Below are positions 45,866 to 54,499 of a DNA stretch of 64,000 bases, in pieces (within the stretch, counting starts at the first letter, position 1; each line of letters starts with the position of its first letter). Source of the stretch: JBEIHX01 sp040381075 (GTDB lineage: Bacteria; Pseudomonadota; Alphaproteobacteria; Caulobacterales; Aquidulcibacteraceae); NCBI GenBank assembly GCA_040381075.1, contig JBEIHX010000017.1, positions 1 through 64,000 of the forward strand, read 5' to 3'. Made by a program: the position numbers and the translations under genes. Under the pieces are notes generated by a model. The model did not search any database. It had not been told where the DNA came from and saw nothing but the letters and a program-made list of their open reading frames with translations.

Positions 45866-46264
45866 ATGGCCAACTCAATAGACCTGCATGTCGGCAAGCG
45901 CCTGCGCCGCCGCCGCCGCCTTCTCGGCCTTACCCAGCAGCAGCTGGCGCAGGGCGTGGGCATCCGCTTCCAACAGATCCAGAAATATGAGTGCGGGGCC
46001 AACCGGATCACCGCCAGCCGTCTGTTCGAACTGGCTGAGGCCCTCAACGTGTCGCCCGCCTATTTCTATGAGGGGTTGGCCGCCTCCGAGCGGCGCGCGG
46101 AGATCGCGCCAGCCAATGAGAATGCGGAAATTGCACCCGAACTGCTGCACCAGAAAGAGACGGTGGACCTGCTGAAGGCCTACTATCGGCTTGGCGAACG
46201 CCCCCGCCGACGTCTGCTTGATCTGGCCAAGGCGCTGCAGGACGACGACGCGGACGCCGCCTGA
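45866..46264 (+). CDS. XRE-family helix-turn-helix transcriptional regulator
   Basis: The 132-residue regulator has an N-terminal HTH: GKRLRRRRRLLGLTQQQLAQ and VGIRFQQIQKYECGANRITA (about 8-60). A short acidic linker and a C-terminal helical part (ETVDLLKAYYRLGERPRRR) follow. It is similar in layout to the small alphaproteobacterial XRE regulators with LLxxYYRL tails. The ATG at 45866 has GGGAG 8 nt upstream. A GTG at 45860 is too close to it. It is followed by the hisN-like gene in the same direction after about 75 bp. Its targets are unknown. Confidence 0.9.
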   Translation: MANSIDLHVGKRLRRRRRLLGLTQQQLAQGVGIRFQQIQKYECGANRITASRLFELAEALNVSPAYFYEGLAASERRAEIAPANENAEIAPELLHQKETVDLLKAYYRLGERPRRRLLDLAKALQDDDADAA

Positions 46265-46338
46265 TCGCCAGGCGCCCCGCAGGCGCGGCGGCGCAAGCCC
46301 TCTTCTCCGCCCGGGCGCAGCCGTGCTAGCCACGCCGC

Positions 46339-47151
46339 ATGACTGCGGCTCCGCACGATGCGCCGATTGAAGAGTTGCTTGGCTTCGCCCATCGGCTTGC
46401 CGATGCGGCCGGCGCAGCGATTCTGCCTTACTTTCGATCTGTCGAGGCGAACGACAAGGCTGCGCCGGGCGGACGTTTCGACCCGGTCACGCCCGCCGAT
46501 GAGGCGAGCGAAGCGGCGATGCGAAGGCTGATTGAAGAGGCCTATCCCGCGCACGGCGTGCTGGGCGAGGAATTCAGCGACCGGGCCTCCCAGGACGGCT
46601 GGACCTGGATCCTCGATCCGATCGACGGCACCCGGGCCTTCATCTCCGGCATTCCGACATGGGGCGTGCTGATCGCGCTTGCCTATCACGGCAAGCCCGT
46701 GATCGGGATCCTTGATCAGCCCTATCTTGACGAGCGCTACGCCGGATGGCCAGGCGGCGCTGAGGCGCGCCTCAAAGGGCGCACCCAGGGCCTGCGCGCA
46801 CGCTCCTGCGCGTCGCTCAGCCAGGCCACGCTCGCCACGACGGATCAGAACCTGTTCAACCCGCGCGAAAGAAGCGGCTTCGAGGACGTCCGCAGCGCCG
46901 CGCGGCTCACCCGCTACGGGCTGGACTGCTACGCCTACGCCATGGTGGCCGCAGGCCATATGGACATCGTGGTCGAGTCTGGCCTGAAGGCGTTCGACAT
47001 CGCAGCCCTGATCCCAGTCCTGCAGGGCGCCGGCGGCGTGGTCAGCGACTGGCGCGGGGGACCGGCGTGGAGCGGCGGACAGGTGATTGCGGCTGGCGAT
47101 GCGCGGATCCACGCGCAAGCCCTCGACGCCCTGCGCCAGTCAGCCGCCTGA
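46339..47151 (+). CDS. hisN: Inositol-monophosphatase-family histidinol-phosphatase (HisN type)
   Basis: The 270-residue Mg-dependent, Li-sensitive phosphatase family member shows the metal motifs GVLGEEFSD (Glu-Glu), WILDPIDGTRAFISG (DPxDGT) and the C-terminal SGLKAFDIAALIPVL (Asp). The GIPTWGVLIAL segment and CYAYAMVAAGHMDIV fit the HisN clade, which dephosphorylates histidinol phosphate, rather than inositol phosphatases. The subfamily call is from pattern only. It is convergent with the acyl-CoA synthetase gene, with stops nearly abutting (47151/47152). Confidence 0.85.
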   Translation: MTAAPHDAPIEELLGFAHRLADAAGAAILPYFRSVEANDKAAPGGRFDPVTPADEASEAAMRRLIEEAYPAHGVLGEEFSDRASQDGWTWILDPIDGTRAFISGIPTWGVLIALAYHGKPVIGILDQPYLDERYAGWPGGAEARLKGRTQGLRARSCASLSQATLATTDQNLFNPRERSGFEDVRSAARLTRYGLDCYAYAMVAAGHMDIVVESGLKAFDIAALIPVLQGAGGVVSDWRGGPAWSGGQVIAAGDARIHAQALDALRQSAA

Positions 47152-48972
47152 TCACATCCTCAACCTGCCGGCCATGATGTCGGCGAAAACCTCGGGGGTC
47201 AGCGCCACATAGGCGTTCTGAACCGGATGGTCGAAGTAGATGGGCTCGGGGATCACCGCGGGATCGAAGCCCTGTTTCACCAGATCCACCTTGCGGTACT
47301 TGAAGGTTCCAGTGACCTCGACCTCAGGCATCATGCGCAGGAACATCGGGCGGGCATAGGCCGGCAGATTGCGGGCGACGTGCGCGTGCAGCCCAGCCAG
47401 ATCCAGTTCAGGGCCGGCGACCATCGCCACCATGCCGGCGCGCCCGTCAAGGTTTGCAACCGTGACGCCGTACACATTTGCATCCAGCACGCCCGGCGCC
47501 GTGGACACCACCTCGGCCACCTCATTGGTGGACACGTTCTCGCCTTTCCAACGGAAGGTGTCGCCAATTCGGTCAACAAAGTAGAAGTAGCCTTCCGCAT
47601 CCCGCTTCAGCAGATCACCAGTGCGGAACCACATATCGCCCCGCTCAAAGACATCCCTCAGCACCTTCTTCTGGGTATTCTGCTCGTCCCCGGAATAACC
47701 CTCGAACCGCTGGCGGGTCTCGTTCGTGATCGGACCGATCGCCTCGCCTGGCTCGCCAAGATCCGCCTCGATGCAATAACCGTCGGCCCCGCGCACCGGC
47801 TGCTCGCTCTCCACATCGAACTTCAGGATCTTGACCGGCATCCGCTTTTCAAAATAGCGCGGAATTCGCCCGATCGCCCCAAGCTTTCCGTCATAATTCA
47901 TCAGCGCGACATTGCCTTCGGTCGAACCGTAGAACTCGAAGATCTTGGGAATCTTGAAGCGCGGCTGAAACCGCTCCCACACCTCCGGGCGAAGCCCGTT
48001 GCCGAAGGCGAGCTGGAGCTTGTGGGCCGTCTCCTTCGGATGCGGCGGCTGATTGATCAAATAGCGGCACAATTCTCCGATATAGACAAACATCGTCGCC
48101 TGGCAGTCGACGACGTCATCCCAGAAGTGCGTTGCTGAAAACTTCCGCCGCAGGATGACCACGCCGCCACGCATGAGCGCCGCGCCGATCCCCGCAAGAC
48201 CGCCGGTGGCATGGTAGAGTGGCAGGACCACATACACCCGGTCGTGCGCATCGGAATGCATCGCCCCAGCGAAGACATTCAGCATCATCTGTACGCGCGT
48301 GTGGGTCATGCGAGCCGCCTTGGGCAGGCCCGTCGTGCCGGACGTATAGATGAACATGCACAGATCACCGCCCTTCAGCGCAGCGCGGTGGCTGCGGTCG
48401 GGGCGCACATCGCTCTGCGCGGCAAGCGCAGCGTCCATATCCTCAAGGCCGCTCGCCGGCAGGTTGACGCCGTTCAGGCCCTGGGTCGCCCCGCCCTGAC
48501 CAAACGCCGGGAGCGCGGCGATCAGTGGCGCGGCGCTCGCCCATTGCGCGGCGAGTTCTGCGCCAACGATCACCGCCCTGGCGTTGGCGATCCTGACGCA
48601 ATGGGCAAGCGCAGCGCCCTGCAGGTTGGAATTGATCAGGGCGCACACCAGGCCGACCTTGGCGAGCCCAACCCAGCAGGCGACATAGTCGGGCCGGTTC
48701 TGCATGAAGAGCGCAACAGCGTCCCCGGGCTTGAGACCCTGCGCGAGCGCCCAGTGGGCGAAGCGGTTGGCCTGGGCGTCAAAGTCGCGATAGGTGATCT
48801 CAGCGCCCTCAAACACGAACGCCACCCGATCCGCGTACCTGTCGACGGACGCTTCGACGTCATCGGCGACTGTCTGCGCCAGGTTGACGTCGAGGTGCTT
48901 GATCGCGCCGAGCGCGCCGAACGCGCCTTTGAAGAACGCCGCTTCGCGCCGGATCGCCGTCATAATGCCCAT
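47152..48972 (-). CDS. Long-chain acyl-CoA synthetase of the FATP/SLC27-like type
   Basis: The 606-residue ANL-superfamily adenylating enzyme activates fatty acids to acyl-CoA via an acyl-AMP. The AMP-binding core has FIYTSGTTGLPKAARMTH (about 210) and FYGSTEGNVALMNY. A hinge and C-terminal domain follow, with WFRTGDLLKRDAEGYFYFVD and DTFRWKGENVSTNEVAEV, the VLACS/FATP signature. It may couple import and activation at the membrane. The ATG at 48972 has GGGGAG about 8 nt upstream. A second ATG is 9 nt later. Confidence 0.92.
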   Translation of the reverse strand: MGIMTAIRREAAFFKGAFGALGAIKHLDVNLAQTVADDVEASVDRYADRVAFVFEGAEITYRDFDAQANRFAHWALAQGLKPGDAVALFMQNRPDYVACWVGLAKVGLVCALINSNLQGAALAHCVRIANARAVIVGAELAAQWASAAPLIAALPAFGQGGATQGLNGVNLPASGLEDMDAALAAQSDVRPDRSHRAALKGGDLCMFIYTSGTTGLPKAARMTHTRVQMMLNVFAGAMHSDAHDRVYVVLPLYHATGGLAGIGAALMRGGVVILRRKFSATHFWDDVVDCQATMFVYIGELCRYLINQPPHPKETAHKLQLAFGNGLRPEVWERFQPRFKIPKIFEFYGSTEGNVALMNYDGKLGAIGRIPRYFEKRMPVKILKFDVESEQPVRGADGYCIEADLGEPGEAIGPITNETRQRFEGYSGDEQNTQKKVLRDVFERGDMWFRTGDLLKRDAEGYFYFVDRIGDTFRWKGENVSTNEVAEVVSTAPGVLDANVYGVTVANLDGRAGMVAMVAGPELDLAGLHAHVARNLPAYARPMFLRMMPEVEVTGTFKYRKVDLVKQGFDPAVIPEPIYFDHPVQNAYVALTPEVFADIMAGRLRM

Positions 48973-49078
48973 AAAAGCGTCTCCCCGCTGGCGCGCGCCG
49001 CTGCGCCGCTGCGCCGCCGCGCCGCTACGGTACGGCGCGCACAGGCGCGGTCAAGGCGAGCCGCGCCCCGGGCCGCGA

Positions 49079-49741
49079 TCAGATTGGCCAGGCTTCGCGC
49101 CGATACGCCGCGTCCCAGAACATCCATTCGTACCGGCTGGCCTGCACAAACGCCGCCTGCATGCGACTGCGCTCTGCGGGGCCTGCATTTTCATGAGCAG
49201 AATCAGTTATTTCCTTCACGCGTTCAGTCGCGGCGGCGAACTCTGGCGCGGCGTAGGTATCAATCCATGCCTGATAGAAATTGTCCGGCGCTGACGAAGA
49301 TTTGATCGCCGCGCCGACATCCCAGTAAATCCAGAAGCAGGGAAGTATCGCTGCGGTCAGAACCGCGTAGCCGTCCGTGGCGGCAAGACCGAGCATGAAA
49401 TCCACATAGGCCTGACAGGTCGGCGCGCGCTCAGCGCGCTCGGCCTCGTCCGGCGCCACGCCGAAGCGCGCGAAGTAATCCGCATGCAGCGAGCGCTCGA
49501 CAATGATGGCGACTTCAGCAGCCCGGGAGAATTCGAGGATTTCATCCGGCCCCGGCGCTTTGGCCCCGGCGAGCGCCAGCACCCGGGCGTATCCCTGAAG
49601 GTAGAGCCCGTCCTGGATCATATAATGTCGGAATGCCTCGCGCGGCAACCTGCCAGCTGCGAGTTCGCGCACGAAGGGATGGTCGTGGATCGCGGCGCGG
49701 ATCGGGGCAATGCGCGACCACGCCTCGGCGGTAAACCTCAC
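49079..49741 (-). CDS. tenA: TenA-family thiaminase II / aminopyrimidine aminohydrolase
   Basis: The 220-residue helical enzyme salvages thiamin pyrimidine by hydrolysing aminopyrimidines. The active residues are visible: Asp in HYMIQDGLYL, Cys in AAILPCFWIYWDVG (about 134) and Glu in SRYEWMFWDAAY (about 203). The substrate is not certain because TenA subfamilies differ. It is co-oriented with and directly upstream of the acyl-CoA synthetase gene (106-bp gap). The DUF3035 gene ends 9 bp upstream of its start. Confidence 0.93.
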   Translation of the reverse strand: MRFTAEAWSRIAPIRAAIHDHPFVRELAAGRLPREAFRHYMIQDGLYLQGYARVLALAGAKAPGPDEILEFSRAAEVAIIVERSLHADYFARFGVAPDEAERAERAPTCQAYVDFMLGLAATDGYAVLTAAILPCFWIYWDVGAAIKSSSAPDNFYQAWIDTYAAPEFAAATERVKEITDSAHENAGPAERSRMQAAFVQASRYEWMFWDAAYRREAWPI

Positions 49742-49749
49742 GGACGATC

Positions 49750-50259
49750 CTACATGCCCGGCAAACGCATGCGCGTCTTCGACGGACGCTGGATCGTCGC
49801 CGGCTTGCCCCCGGTCACATTGTCGACCGCCGCCTTCTCAGTCGCGGCGCGCGCAGCGTCTGCAGGGGGCTGGCCGAGAACGCGATCGGCAAAGCCTGTG
49901 GGCTTCTTCGCGATATCGCCTTCCTCAGCATCGATGACGTCGCGCACATTCGGGTCAGCCTGCACCGCGCCAGCCCGCCCGACCAGGAGACGTTCTCCGT
50001 CGGAAGCCGACTGACCAACCGATTCCCCGAAGATCGCCACCTGGGCCGCCCGACGGGGATCGAGTTCCTGCGGGCGAGCCTCACCGGGCGCCGGCGGGCG
50101 CAGGTTGAACTCCGGCGGCACCACCAGGGGCGCGGAGGTCACGACACGGAATTCGTCCGGCGCGACCTTCTCCGAACCGACCGCCTGACGCAGGCCCGTG
50201 CATCCGGTCGCCGACAGCGCGGCGGCGCCGACCAGGCCGAGAGCCGCTATCTTGTTCAT
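49750..50259 (-). CDS. DUF3035 family lipoprotein
   Basis: The protein is about 169 residues long. A signal peptide MNKIAALGLVGAAALSATGC ends in a lipobox, so Cys20 should be lipidated. The mature part, with APDEFRVVTSAPLVVPPEFN and LRPPAPGE, is diagnostic of DUF3035, a family of unknown function that in many alphaproteobacteria follows lspA. Here lspA is 7 kb away. The start is ambiguous by design of the sequence: three ATG codons (50259, 50274, 50289) each follow an AAGG-type ribosome-binding site inside a triplicated 15-bp unit. Confidence 0.87.
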   Translation of the reverse strand: MNKIAALGLVGAAALSATGCTGLRQAVGSEKVAPDEFRVVTSAPLVVPPEFNLRPPAPGEARPQELDPRRAAQVAIFGESVGQSASDGERLLVGRAGAVQADPNVRDVIDAEEGDIAKKPTGFADRVLGQPPADAARAATEKAAVDNVTGGKPATIQRPSKTRMRLPGM

Positions 50260-50299
50260 GCCGGTCGCCTTCATGTCGATCACCTTCATGCCGATCGCC
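50255..50299 (-). repeat. Tandem repeat, 15-bp unit x3, each carrying a ribosome-binding site and ATG
   Basis: On the minus strand the unit is GGCGAYCGGCATGAA (one copy GGTGATCGACATGAA). Every copy supplies an in-frame ATG, and AAGG formed at the join supplies a Shine-Dalgarno for the next ATG. The repeat therefore triplicates the translation start of the DUF3035 lipoprotein. Confidence 0.85.
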
Positions 50300-50413
50300 C
50301 TTTCCATCCGACGCACCCCTGCGGGGCGACGCGCCGAAGCCTGTGTCATCCGCCTTTTAGGCGACAGCGAGGCAATGCGCAAAGGGCCGGCGCCGTCGCT
50401 GGAGCGTCATCCT

Positions 50414-50477
50414 GGAGCCGCCGCAGCTGGGAGCCGCCGCAGCTGGGAGCCCCTCAAGCTGGGAGCCCCTCACCGGG
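50414..50477. repeat. Tandem repeat, 16-bp unit x4
   Basis: There are two exact copies of GGAGCCGCCGCAGCTG, then two diverged copies, immediately upstream of the malyl-CoA-lyase-like gene. Confidence 0.9.
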
Positions 50478-50534
50478 CTGCTGGCCGCCAGGCCGACTTG
50501 CCCTGGCGCGCCCGGCCTGCAACAAGCCGCGCCC

Positions 50535-51581
50535 ATGAAACATCCTCGCGCTTTCTTCAAACCGCTCGCCATCGGCGCACCGCAACCCTGCCACGACCTG
50601 CCGGTGCGGGTGGAGCGCATGATCCATTTCGTACCGCCGCACCTCGAAAAGGTGCGCGCCAAAGTCCCGGATATGGCAGGCGAGGTCGATGTCATCCTCG
50701 GAAACCTGGAAGATGCGATCCCGGCCGACGCAAAGGAGGCCGCCCGCGCCGGCTTCATCGAAATGGCGCAGGCCACGGATTTCGCCAGGACCGGCACAGG
50801 CCTGTGGACCCGCATCAACTGCCTCAACTCGCCATGGGCGCTCGATGACATCACACAGATCGTGACGGCGCTGGGCGGGCGACTGGACGTCATGATGCTG
50901 CCCAAGGTCGAAGGCCCCTGGGACATCCATTATCTCGACCAGCTCCTGGCCCAGCTCGAAGCCAGGGTGGCGGCGCGCAAACCGATCCTGATCCACGCCA
51001 TCCTGGAGACGGCGCAGGGCGTGAACAACGTGGAGGCGATCGCCGCCGCAAGCCCGCGAATGCAGGGCGTGTCGCTCGGACCGGCCGATCTCGCCGCCTC
51101 CCGGGCGATGAAGACCACCCGGGTCGGCGGCGGCCATCCAATGTACAGGGTGCTGGAAGACCCCGGGCAGGGCGGCCCGCGCGCCGCGGCGCAGCAGGAC
51201 CCCTGGCACTATACGCTGGCCAGGATGGTCGACGCCTGCGCGGCGGCCGGGCTGAAGGCGTTCTACGGACCGTTCGGCGACATCAAGGACCTCGAAGCCT
51301 GCGAGCAGCAGTTCAAAAACGCCTTCCTGCTCGGCTGCGCCGGGGCATGGAGCCTGCATCCGGATCAGATCGCCGTCGCAAAAAGGGTGTTTTCACCTGA
51401 CCCAGCCGAGGTCGCCTTCGCCATGCGCATCCTGCAGGCCATGCCCGACGGGTCCGGCGTCGCCATGCTCGACGGCAAGATGCAGGATGATGCAACCTGG
51501 AAACAGGCCAAGGTGATCGTCGACCTGGCCCGCCAGATCGCCGCCAAGGATCCGCAATTCAGGACCGCCTACGGGCTCTGA
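50535..51581 (+). CDS. HpcH/HpaI-family CoA-ester lyase, probably malyl-CoA/beta-methylmalyl-CoA lyase
   Basis: The 348-residue TIM-barrel lyase has metal and catalytic residues in VILGNLEDAIPADAKEAARAG (Glu, Asp), the Arg of TRINCLNSPW and the Glu of HAILETAQGVNNVEAIA. A C-terminal lid with FSPDPAEVAFAMRIL follows. The family cleaves malyl-CoA or beta-methylmalyl-CoA, or hydrolyses malyl-CoA, in C2/C3 metabolism such as the ethylmalonyl-CoA pathway. Exact substrate assignment is uncertain. It stands alone, after a tandem repeat that may contribute to spacing of its promoter. Confidence 0.85.
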   Translation: MKHPRAFFKPLAIGAPQPCHDLPVRVERMIHFVPPHLEKVRAKVPDMAGEVDVILGNLEDAIPADAKEAARAGFIEMAQATDFARTGTGLWTRINCLNSPWALDDITQIVTALGGRLDVMMLPKVEGPWDIHYLDQLLAQLEARVAARKPILIHAILETAQGVNNVEAIAAASPRMQGVSLGPADLAASRAMKTTRVGGGHPMYRVLEDPGQGGPRAAAQQDPWHYTLARMVDACAAAGLKAFYGPFGDIKDLEACEQQFKNAFLLGCAGAWSLHPDQIAVAKRVFSPDPAEVAFAMRILQAMPDGSGVAMLDGKMQDDATWKQAKVIVDLARQIAAKDPQFRTAYGL

Positions 51582-51725
51582 CCGGCCGGGGGAGCGCGGC
51601 GCCCGACCCTGGCGCGCAGCAGCCGCACCGCGTCGATGCGCGTCGCGCCGCCCGCGCCGCCACTGCAGGCTGCGGGACGGGCCCCGGAACCGGCCGCCGT
51701 TTCGGCCCGGCCCCGGGCTGACGCG

Positions 51726-52463
51726 TTACGCAAACAGTGCGTCGATATCGCCCTGGCTGGATGAGGCCTGGCTGGGTGGGGCTTGGCTGGGTGGGGCCTG
51801 GCTGGGTGGGGCCTGCCCGGAGGACTGCGGGCCTGACTTGGTGAACAGAGCGTCGATCGCGTCCTGCTTGACCTCTGGCCCATTGAGCGACGGTCCGTTC
51901 AGCAGCAGCGCCTTCTTGCGGCGCTCGTCCTCGGTCGGCTCGACCTGGGCGTCCTGCGCGCCCATCACATGGGCGAAGCGGGCGACGCGCTCCTCAATGT
52001 GGCGCAGCGTATCAACCACCTTGCGCACACGCTGGCCGGTGATGTCCTGGAACGAACACGCCTCGAAAATCTCAAGCATGCGGTCATTCACGAAAGCGGC
52101 GAAGTCCGGCTCGCCCGGATCCTTTGACATCACCGCCTCAGCCGCCGACATGATGGTGTGGGTCGCGTCTTCAGTGTTCTTCACCACCGCGTCGAGCTCG
52201 GCGCCAGCCTGCGGAATGCGGCTTTCGCGGAGGTCGTTCGGGCGCAAGGCGGAGATTTCGCCCCGTGTGCGCGCGATGTATGCGGCGATGTAGCGCAATT
52301 CGCCGTAGACGTTGCGGTCCATCGAGCCGAAGAACGAATTCATCGCTTCGACCAACTGCTCGGACAGGTTAAGCACCTCTATAAGCCGCGGATCCTTGAG
52401 ATCCGCCCGTTGCAGAGAAGCCAGGGCGTCACGCACTTTCAACACAACTTCTGGACTGGGCAT
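51726..52463 (-). CDS. CheZ-like chemotaxis phosphatase with repeat-expanded tail
   Basis: The 245-residue helical protein should accelerate CheY-P dephosphorylation. The CheZ signature with the catalytic Gln is at EACSFQDITGQRVRKVVD (about 135-152). The tail carries two copies of the peptide DAIDALF / GDIDALFA (about 205 and 240). They are separated by a Pro-Ser-Gln-Ala stretch encoded by a 15-bp tandem repeat (SQAPP units). CheZ proteins end in a CheY-binding peptide of this kind, so the duplication gives two potential docking sites. cheY lies 28 bp upstream in the same operon. Confidence 0.88.
   Translation of the reverse strand: MPSPEVVLKVRDALASLQRADLKDPRLIEVLNLSEQLVEAMNSFFGSMDRNVYGELRYIAAYIARTRGEISALRPNDLRESRIPQAGAELDAVVKNTEDATHTIMSAAEAVMSKDPGEPDFAAFVNDRMLEIFEACSFQDITGQRVRKVVDTLRHIEERVARFAHVMGAQDAQVEPTEDERRKKALLLNGPSLNGPEVKQDAIDALFTKSGPQSSGQAPPSQAPPSQAPPSQASSSQGDIDALFA
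51751..51810 (-). repeat. Tandem repeat, 15-bp unit x4, in frame in the cheZ-like gene
   Basis: GCCTGGCTGGGTGGG units (plus-strand reading) encode repeated SQAPP on the minus strand. Unit length is a multiple of three, so the frame is preserved and copy number can vary without breaking the gene. Confidence 0.9.
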
Positions 52464-52491
52464 GGCGCCCTCCCTTGAATGCTTTCTGCGA

Positions 52492-52878
52492 TCAGAAGTC
52501 GCCGATCACCGAGACGAGCTTGGCCTTCAGCGTCTGGGCGTTGAACGGCTTCACGATGTAGTTGTTCACGCCGGCCTGCTTGGCGGCGATGACGTTTTCG
52601 GTTTTGGATTCGGCCGTCACCATGATGAACGGGGTGCGCTTGAGCTTGTCGTCGGCGCGGACGTGCTTGAGCAGCTCAAAGCCGGTCATCGGCTCCATGT
52701 TCCAGTCCGAAATGACCAGATTGTACTTGCCGGAGCGCAGCAAGCCGAGCGCCTCCTGGCCATCCTTGGCTTCGTCGACATTCTCAAAGCCGAGTTGTTT
52801 CAAGAGGTTCCGGATAATCCGGATCATGGTCTGGTAATCATCCACGACCAGAATGTTCATCGACATGTCAACGGCCAT
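52492..52878 (-). CDS. cheY: Chemotaxis response regulator CheY
   Basis: The 128-residue single receiver domain has the acidic pocket in ILVVDDYQTM, the phospho-acceptor Asp in LVISDWNMEP (about 58), the conserved Thr in IMVTAESK and Lys in YIVKPFNAQT. It carries the signal to the flagellar switch. The ATG at 52878 has GGAG about 6 nt upstream. Closer ATGs lie at residues 5 and 7. It is followed by the CheZ-like phosphatase gene. No other che genes are nearby. Confidence 0.93.
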   Translation of the reverse strand: MAVDMSMNILVVDDYQTMIRIIRNLLKQLGFENVDEAKDGQEALGLLRSGKYNLVISDWNMEPMTGFELLKHVRADDKLKRTPFIMVTAESKTENVIAAKQAGVNNYIVKPFNAQTLKAKLVSVIGDF

Positions 52879-52992
52879 AACCCGCTCCATCACCCGCACC
52901 GCAGGTCTGCGCCCGCGTTCATTCGGTTGCACGTTACGCAAAGCGGGATAAGAAACCGTAAAGCGGCGGACAGCCGCAACCGGGAGGGCGCC

Positions 52993-53472
52993 ATGAACCC
53001 GCAGTTGACCCCGCAGTTGACCCCGCAGAAGACCCCGCAGAAGAATCCGCAGGGCGGGTGCTATTTCGAGGACATCGCTGTCGGCGATGAAGCGGTTCAG
53101 CGGCGCACCGTCACCGAGGCCGATATCCTGGCCTTCGCAGCCGCCAGCGGCGATTTCAATCCGGTGCACTTTGATGAGGAGTTCGCCAGTTCCACCCCGT
53201 TCGCGGGCAGGATCGCCCACGGCATGCTGAGCGCATCGCATTTCTCAGCCCTGCTTGGCATGCGCCTGCCGGGTCCCGGCGCCATCTATCTGTCGCAGTC
53301 GCTGGCCTTCAGGCGACCGGTGCGGATCGGCGACACGGTGAGCGCCCGCGTGCGCGTCACAGCCGTCGACGAGGCGAGGGCGCGGGTGACGCTCGCCTGC
53401 GTGGCCGAAGTCAGCGGCAAGACAGTGATCGACGGCGAGGCCGTGGTCATGGCGCCTCGCAAGCCGGCATGA
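52993..53472 (+). CDS. MaoC-family (R)-specific enoyl-CoA hydratase/dehydratase
   Basis: The 159-residue hot-dog-fold hydratase has the catalytic Asp/His motif AASGDFNPVHFDEEFA (hydratase 2 motif), followed by GRIAHGMLSASHFSALLG and LAFRRPVRIGDTV. It hydrates enoyl-CoA for beta-oxidation or PHA-type pathways. The first 20 residues are odd: four PQLT/PQKT units encoded by a 12-bp tandem repeat precede the normal start of the fold (CYFEDIAVGDEA). CGGGAGG lies just before the ATG. The next gene, ribF, overlaps by 4 bp. Confidence 0.92.
   Translation: MNPQLTPQLTPQKTPQKNPQGGCYFEDIAVGDEAVQRRTVTEADILAFAAASGDFNPVHFDEEFASSTPFAGRIAHGMLSASHFSALLGMRLPGPGAIYLSQSLAFRRPVRIGDTVSARVRVTAVDEARARVTLACVAEVSGKTVIDGEAVVMAPRKPA
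52999..53058 (+). repeat. Tandem repeat, 12-bp unit x4-5, encoding PQLT/PQKT in MaoC
   Basis: CCGCAGTTGACC is repeated twice exactly, then diverges to CCGCAGAAGACC and CCGCAGAAGAAT, with a partial fifth unit. It lies immediately after the start codon and is in frame. Confidence 0.9.
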
Positions 53473-54401
53473 AGGTCTTCAACACCTGGACAGACCTGCC
53501 GCCCGCAGCGCTGGGCGCAAGCCTGGCCATCGGCAATTTCGACGGGGTTCACGCCGGGCATCAGAGCGTCATCGCAGCCGCGCGCATGGCCGCGCAGCGC
53601 CAGCGCGCGCCCCTCGGCGTGGCCACCTTCGAGCCCCTGCCGAGACGTTTTTTCCACGCGGACGCCCCGCCGTTCAGACTGCAGACCCGGCAGGGACGCC
53701 AGCGCGCGCTCGCTGACCTTGGCGTCGACCTGATGTTCGAGCTGCCGTTCGACGTGCGCCTCGCCGCAATGAGCGACAAGGAGTTCTGCGCCGACGTCAT
53801 CGCCGCCGGACTGCAGGCGCGCCATGTCAGCACAGGCTTCGACTTCCGCTTCGGTCATGACCGTATGGGCGACAGCAAATCCCTGGTGCGGCATGGCGCC
53901 ATGCTGGGATTCAGCGTGTCGATCTGCGAAGCGGTCGCCGACGAACGCGGCGCCAAAGCCTCCTCCTCGCGGGTGCGCGAGCTTCTGCAGGCGGGCGATG
54001 TCGCCGGCGCTGCTGAAATCCTGACCCGTCCCTGGGAAGCGGAAGGCGTGGTGCGCCAGGGCGATCAGCGCGGACGCACCATCGGCTTTCCCACCGCCAA
54101 CCTGCGCCTCGGTGACCTTATTCACCCTGCCCATGGCGTCTACGCCGTGACGACCGACATTGGCGACGGGATGTGGCGGCCAGGCGTCGCCAACTTCGGG
54201 CGCACCCCCACTGTGGGCGGGCGCGAGCCCCTGCTTGAGGTCAACCTGTTCGATTTTGACGCCGACATCTACGGAAGGACGCTGCGGGTGCGGCTGCTTG
54301 CGTTCCTGCGCCCGGAGCGCAGGTTCGACGGACTGGACGCGCTGAAAGCGCAGATCGCCCTGGATGCAGCCGCAGCCCGCGCCCTGCTCGCAGGCCGGTA
54401 G
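53469..54401 (+). CDS. ribF: Bifunctional riboflavin kinase / FAD synthetase
   Basis: The 310-residue enzyme makes FMN and then FAD. The N-terminal FAD synthetase domain has AIGNFDGVHAGHQ (HxGH) and STGFDFRFGHDRMGD. The C-terminal flavokinase domain has GDQRGRTIGFPTANL, HGVYAVTT and the catalytic Glu in LLEVNLFDFDADIYG. The ATG overlaps the maoC stop (ATGA), so translation is coupled. ileS follows after about 98 bp, the usual ribF-ileS-lspA order. Confidence 0.97.
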   Translation: MKVFNTWTDLPPAALGASLAIGNFDGVHAGHQSVIAAARMAAQRQRAPLGVATFEPLPRRFFHADAPPFRLQTRQGRQRALADLGVDLMFELPFDVRLAAMSDKEFCADVIAAGLQARHVSTGFDFRFGHDRMGDSKSLVRHGAMLGFSVSICEAVADERGAKASSSRVRELLQAGDVAGAAEILTRPWEAEGVVRQGDQRGRTIGFPTANLRLGDLIHPAHGVYAVTTDIGDGMWRPGVANFGRTPTVGGREPLLEVNLFDFDADIYGRTLRVRLLAFLRPERRFDGLDALKAQIALDAAAARALLAGR

Positions 54402-54499
54402 CGCGCGGACGCCAGCCGCCGCATTGCGCCAGCGGCGACTAATGCTTGCACGCGCGCGCAGCGCCGCTAGGTTCCCCGCCGACACGCATGAGAGACGCC

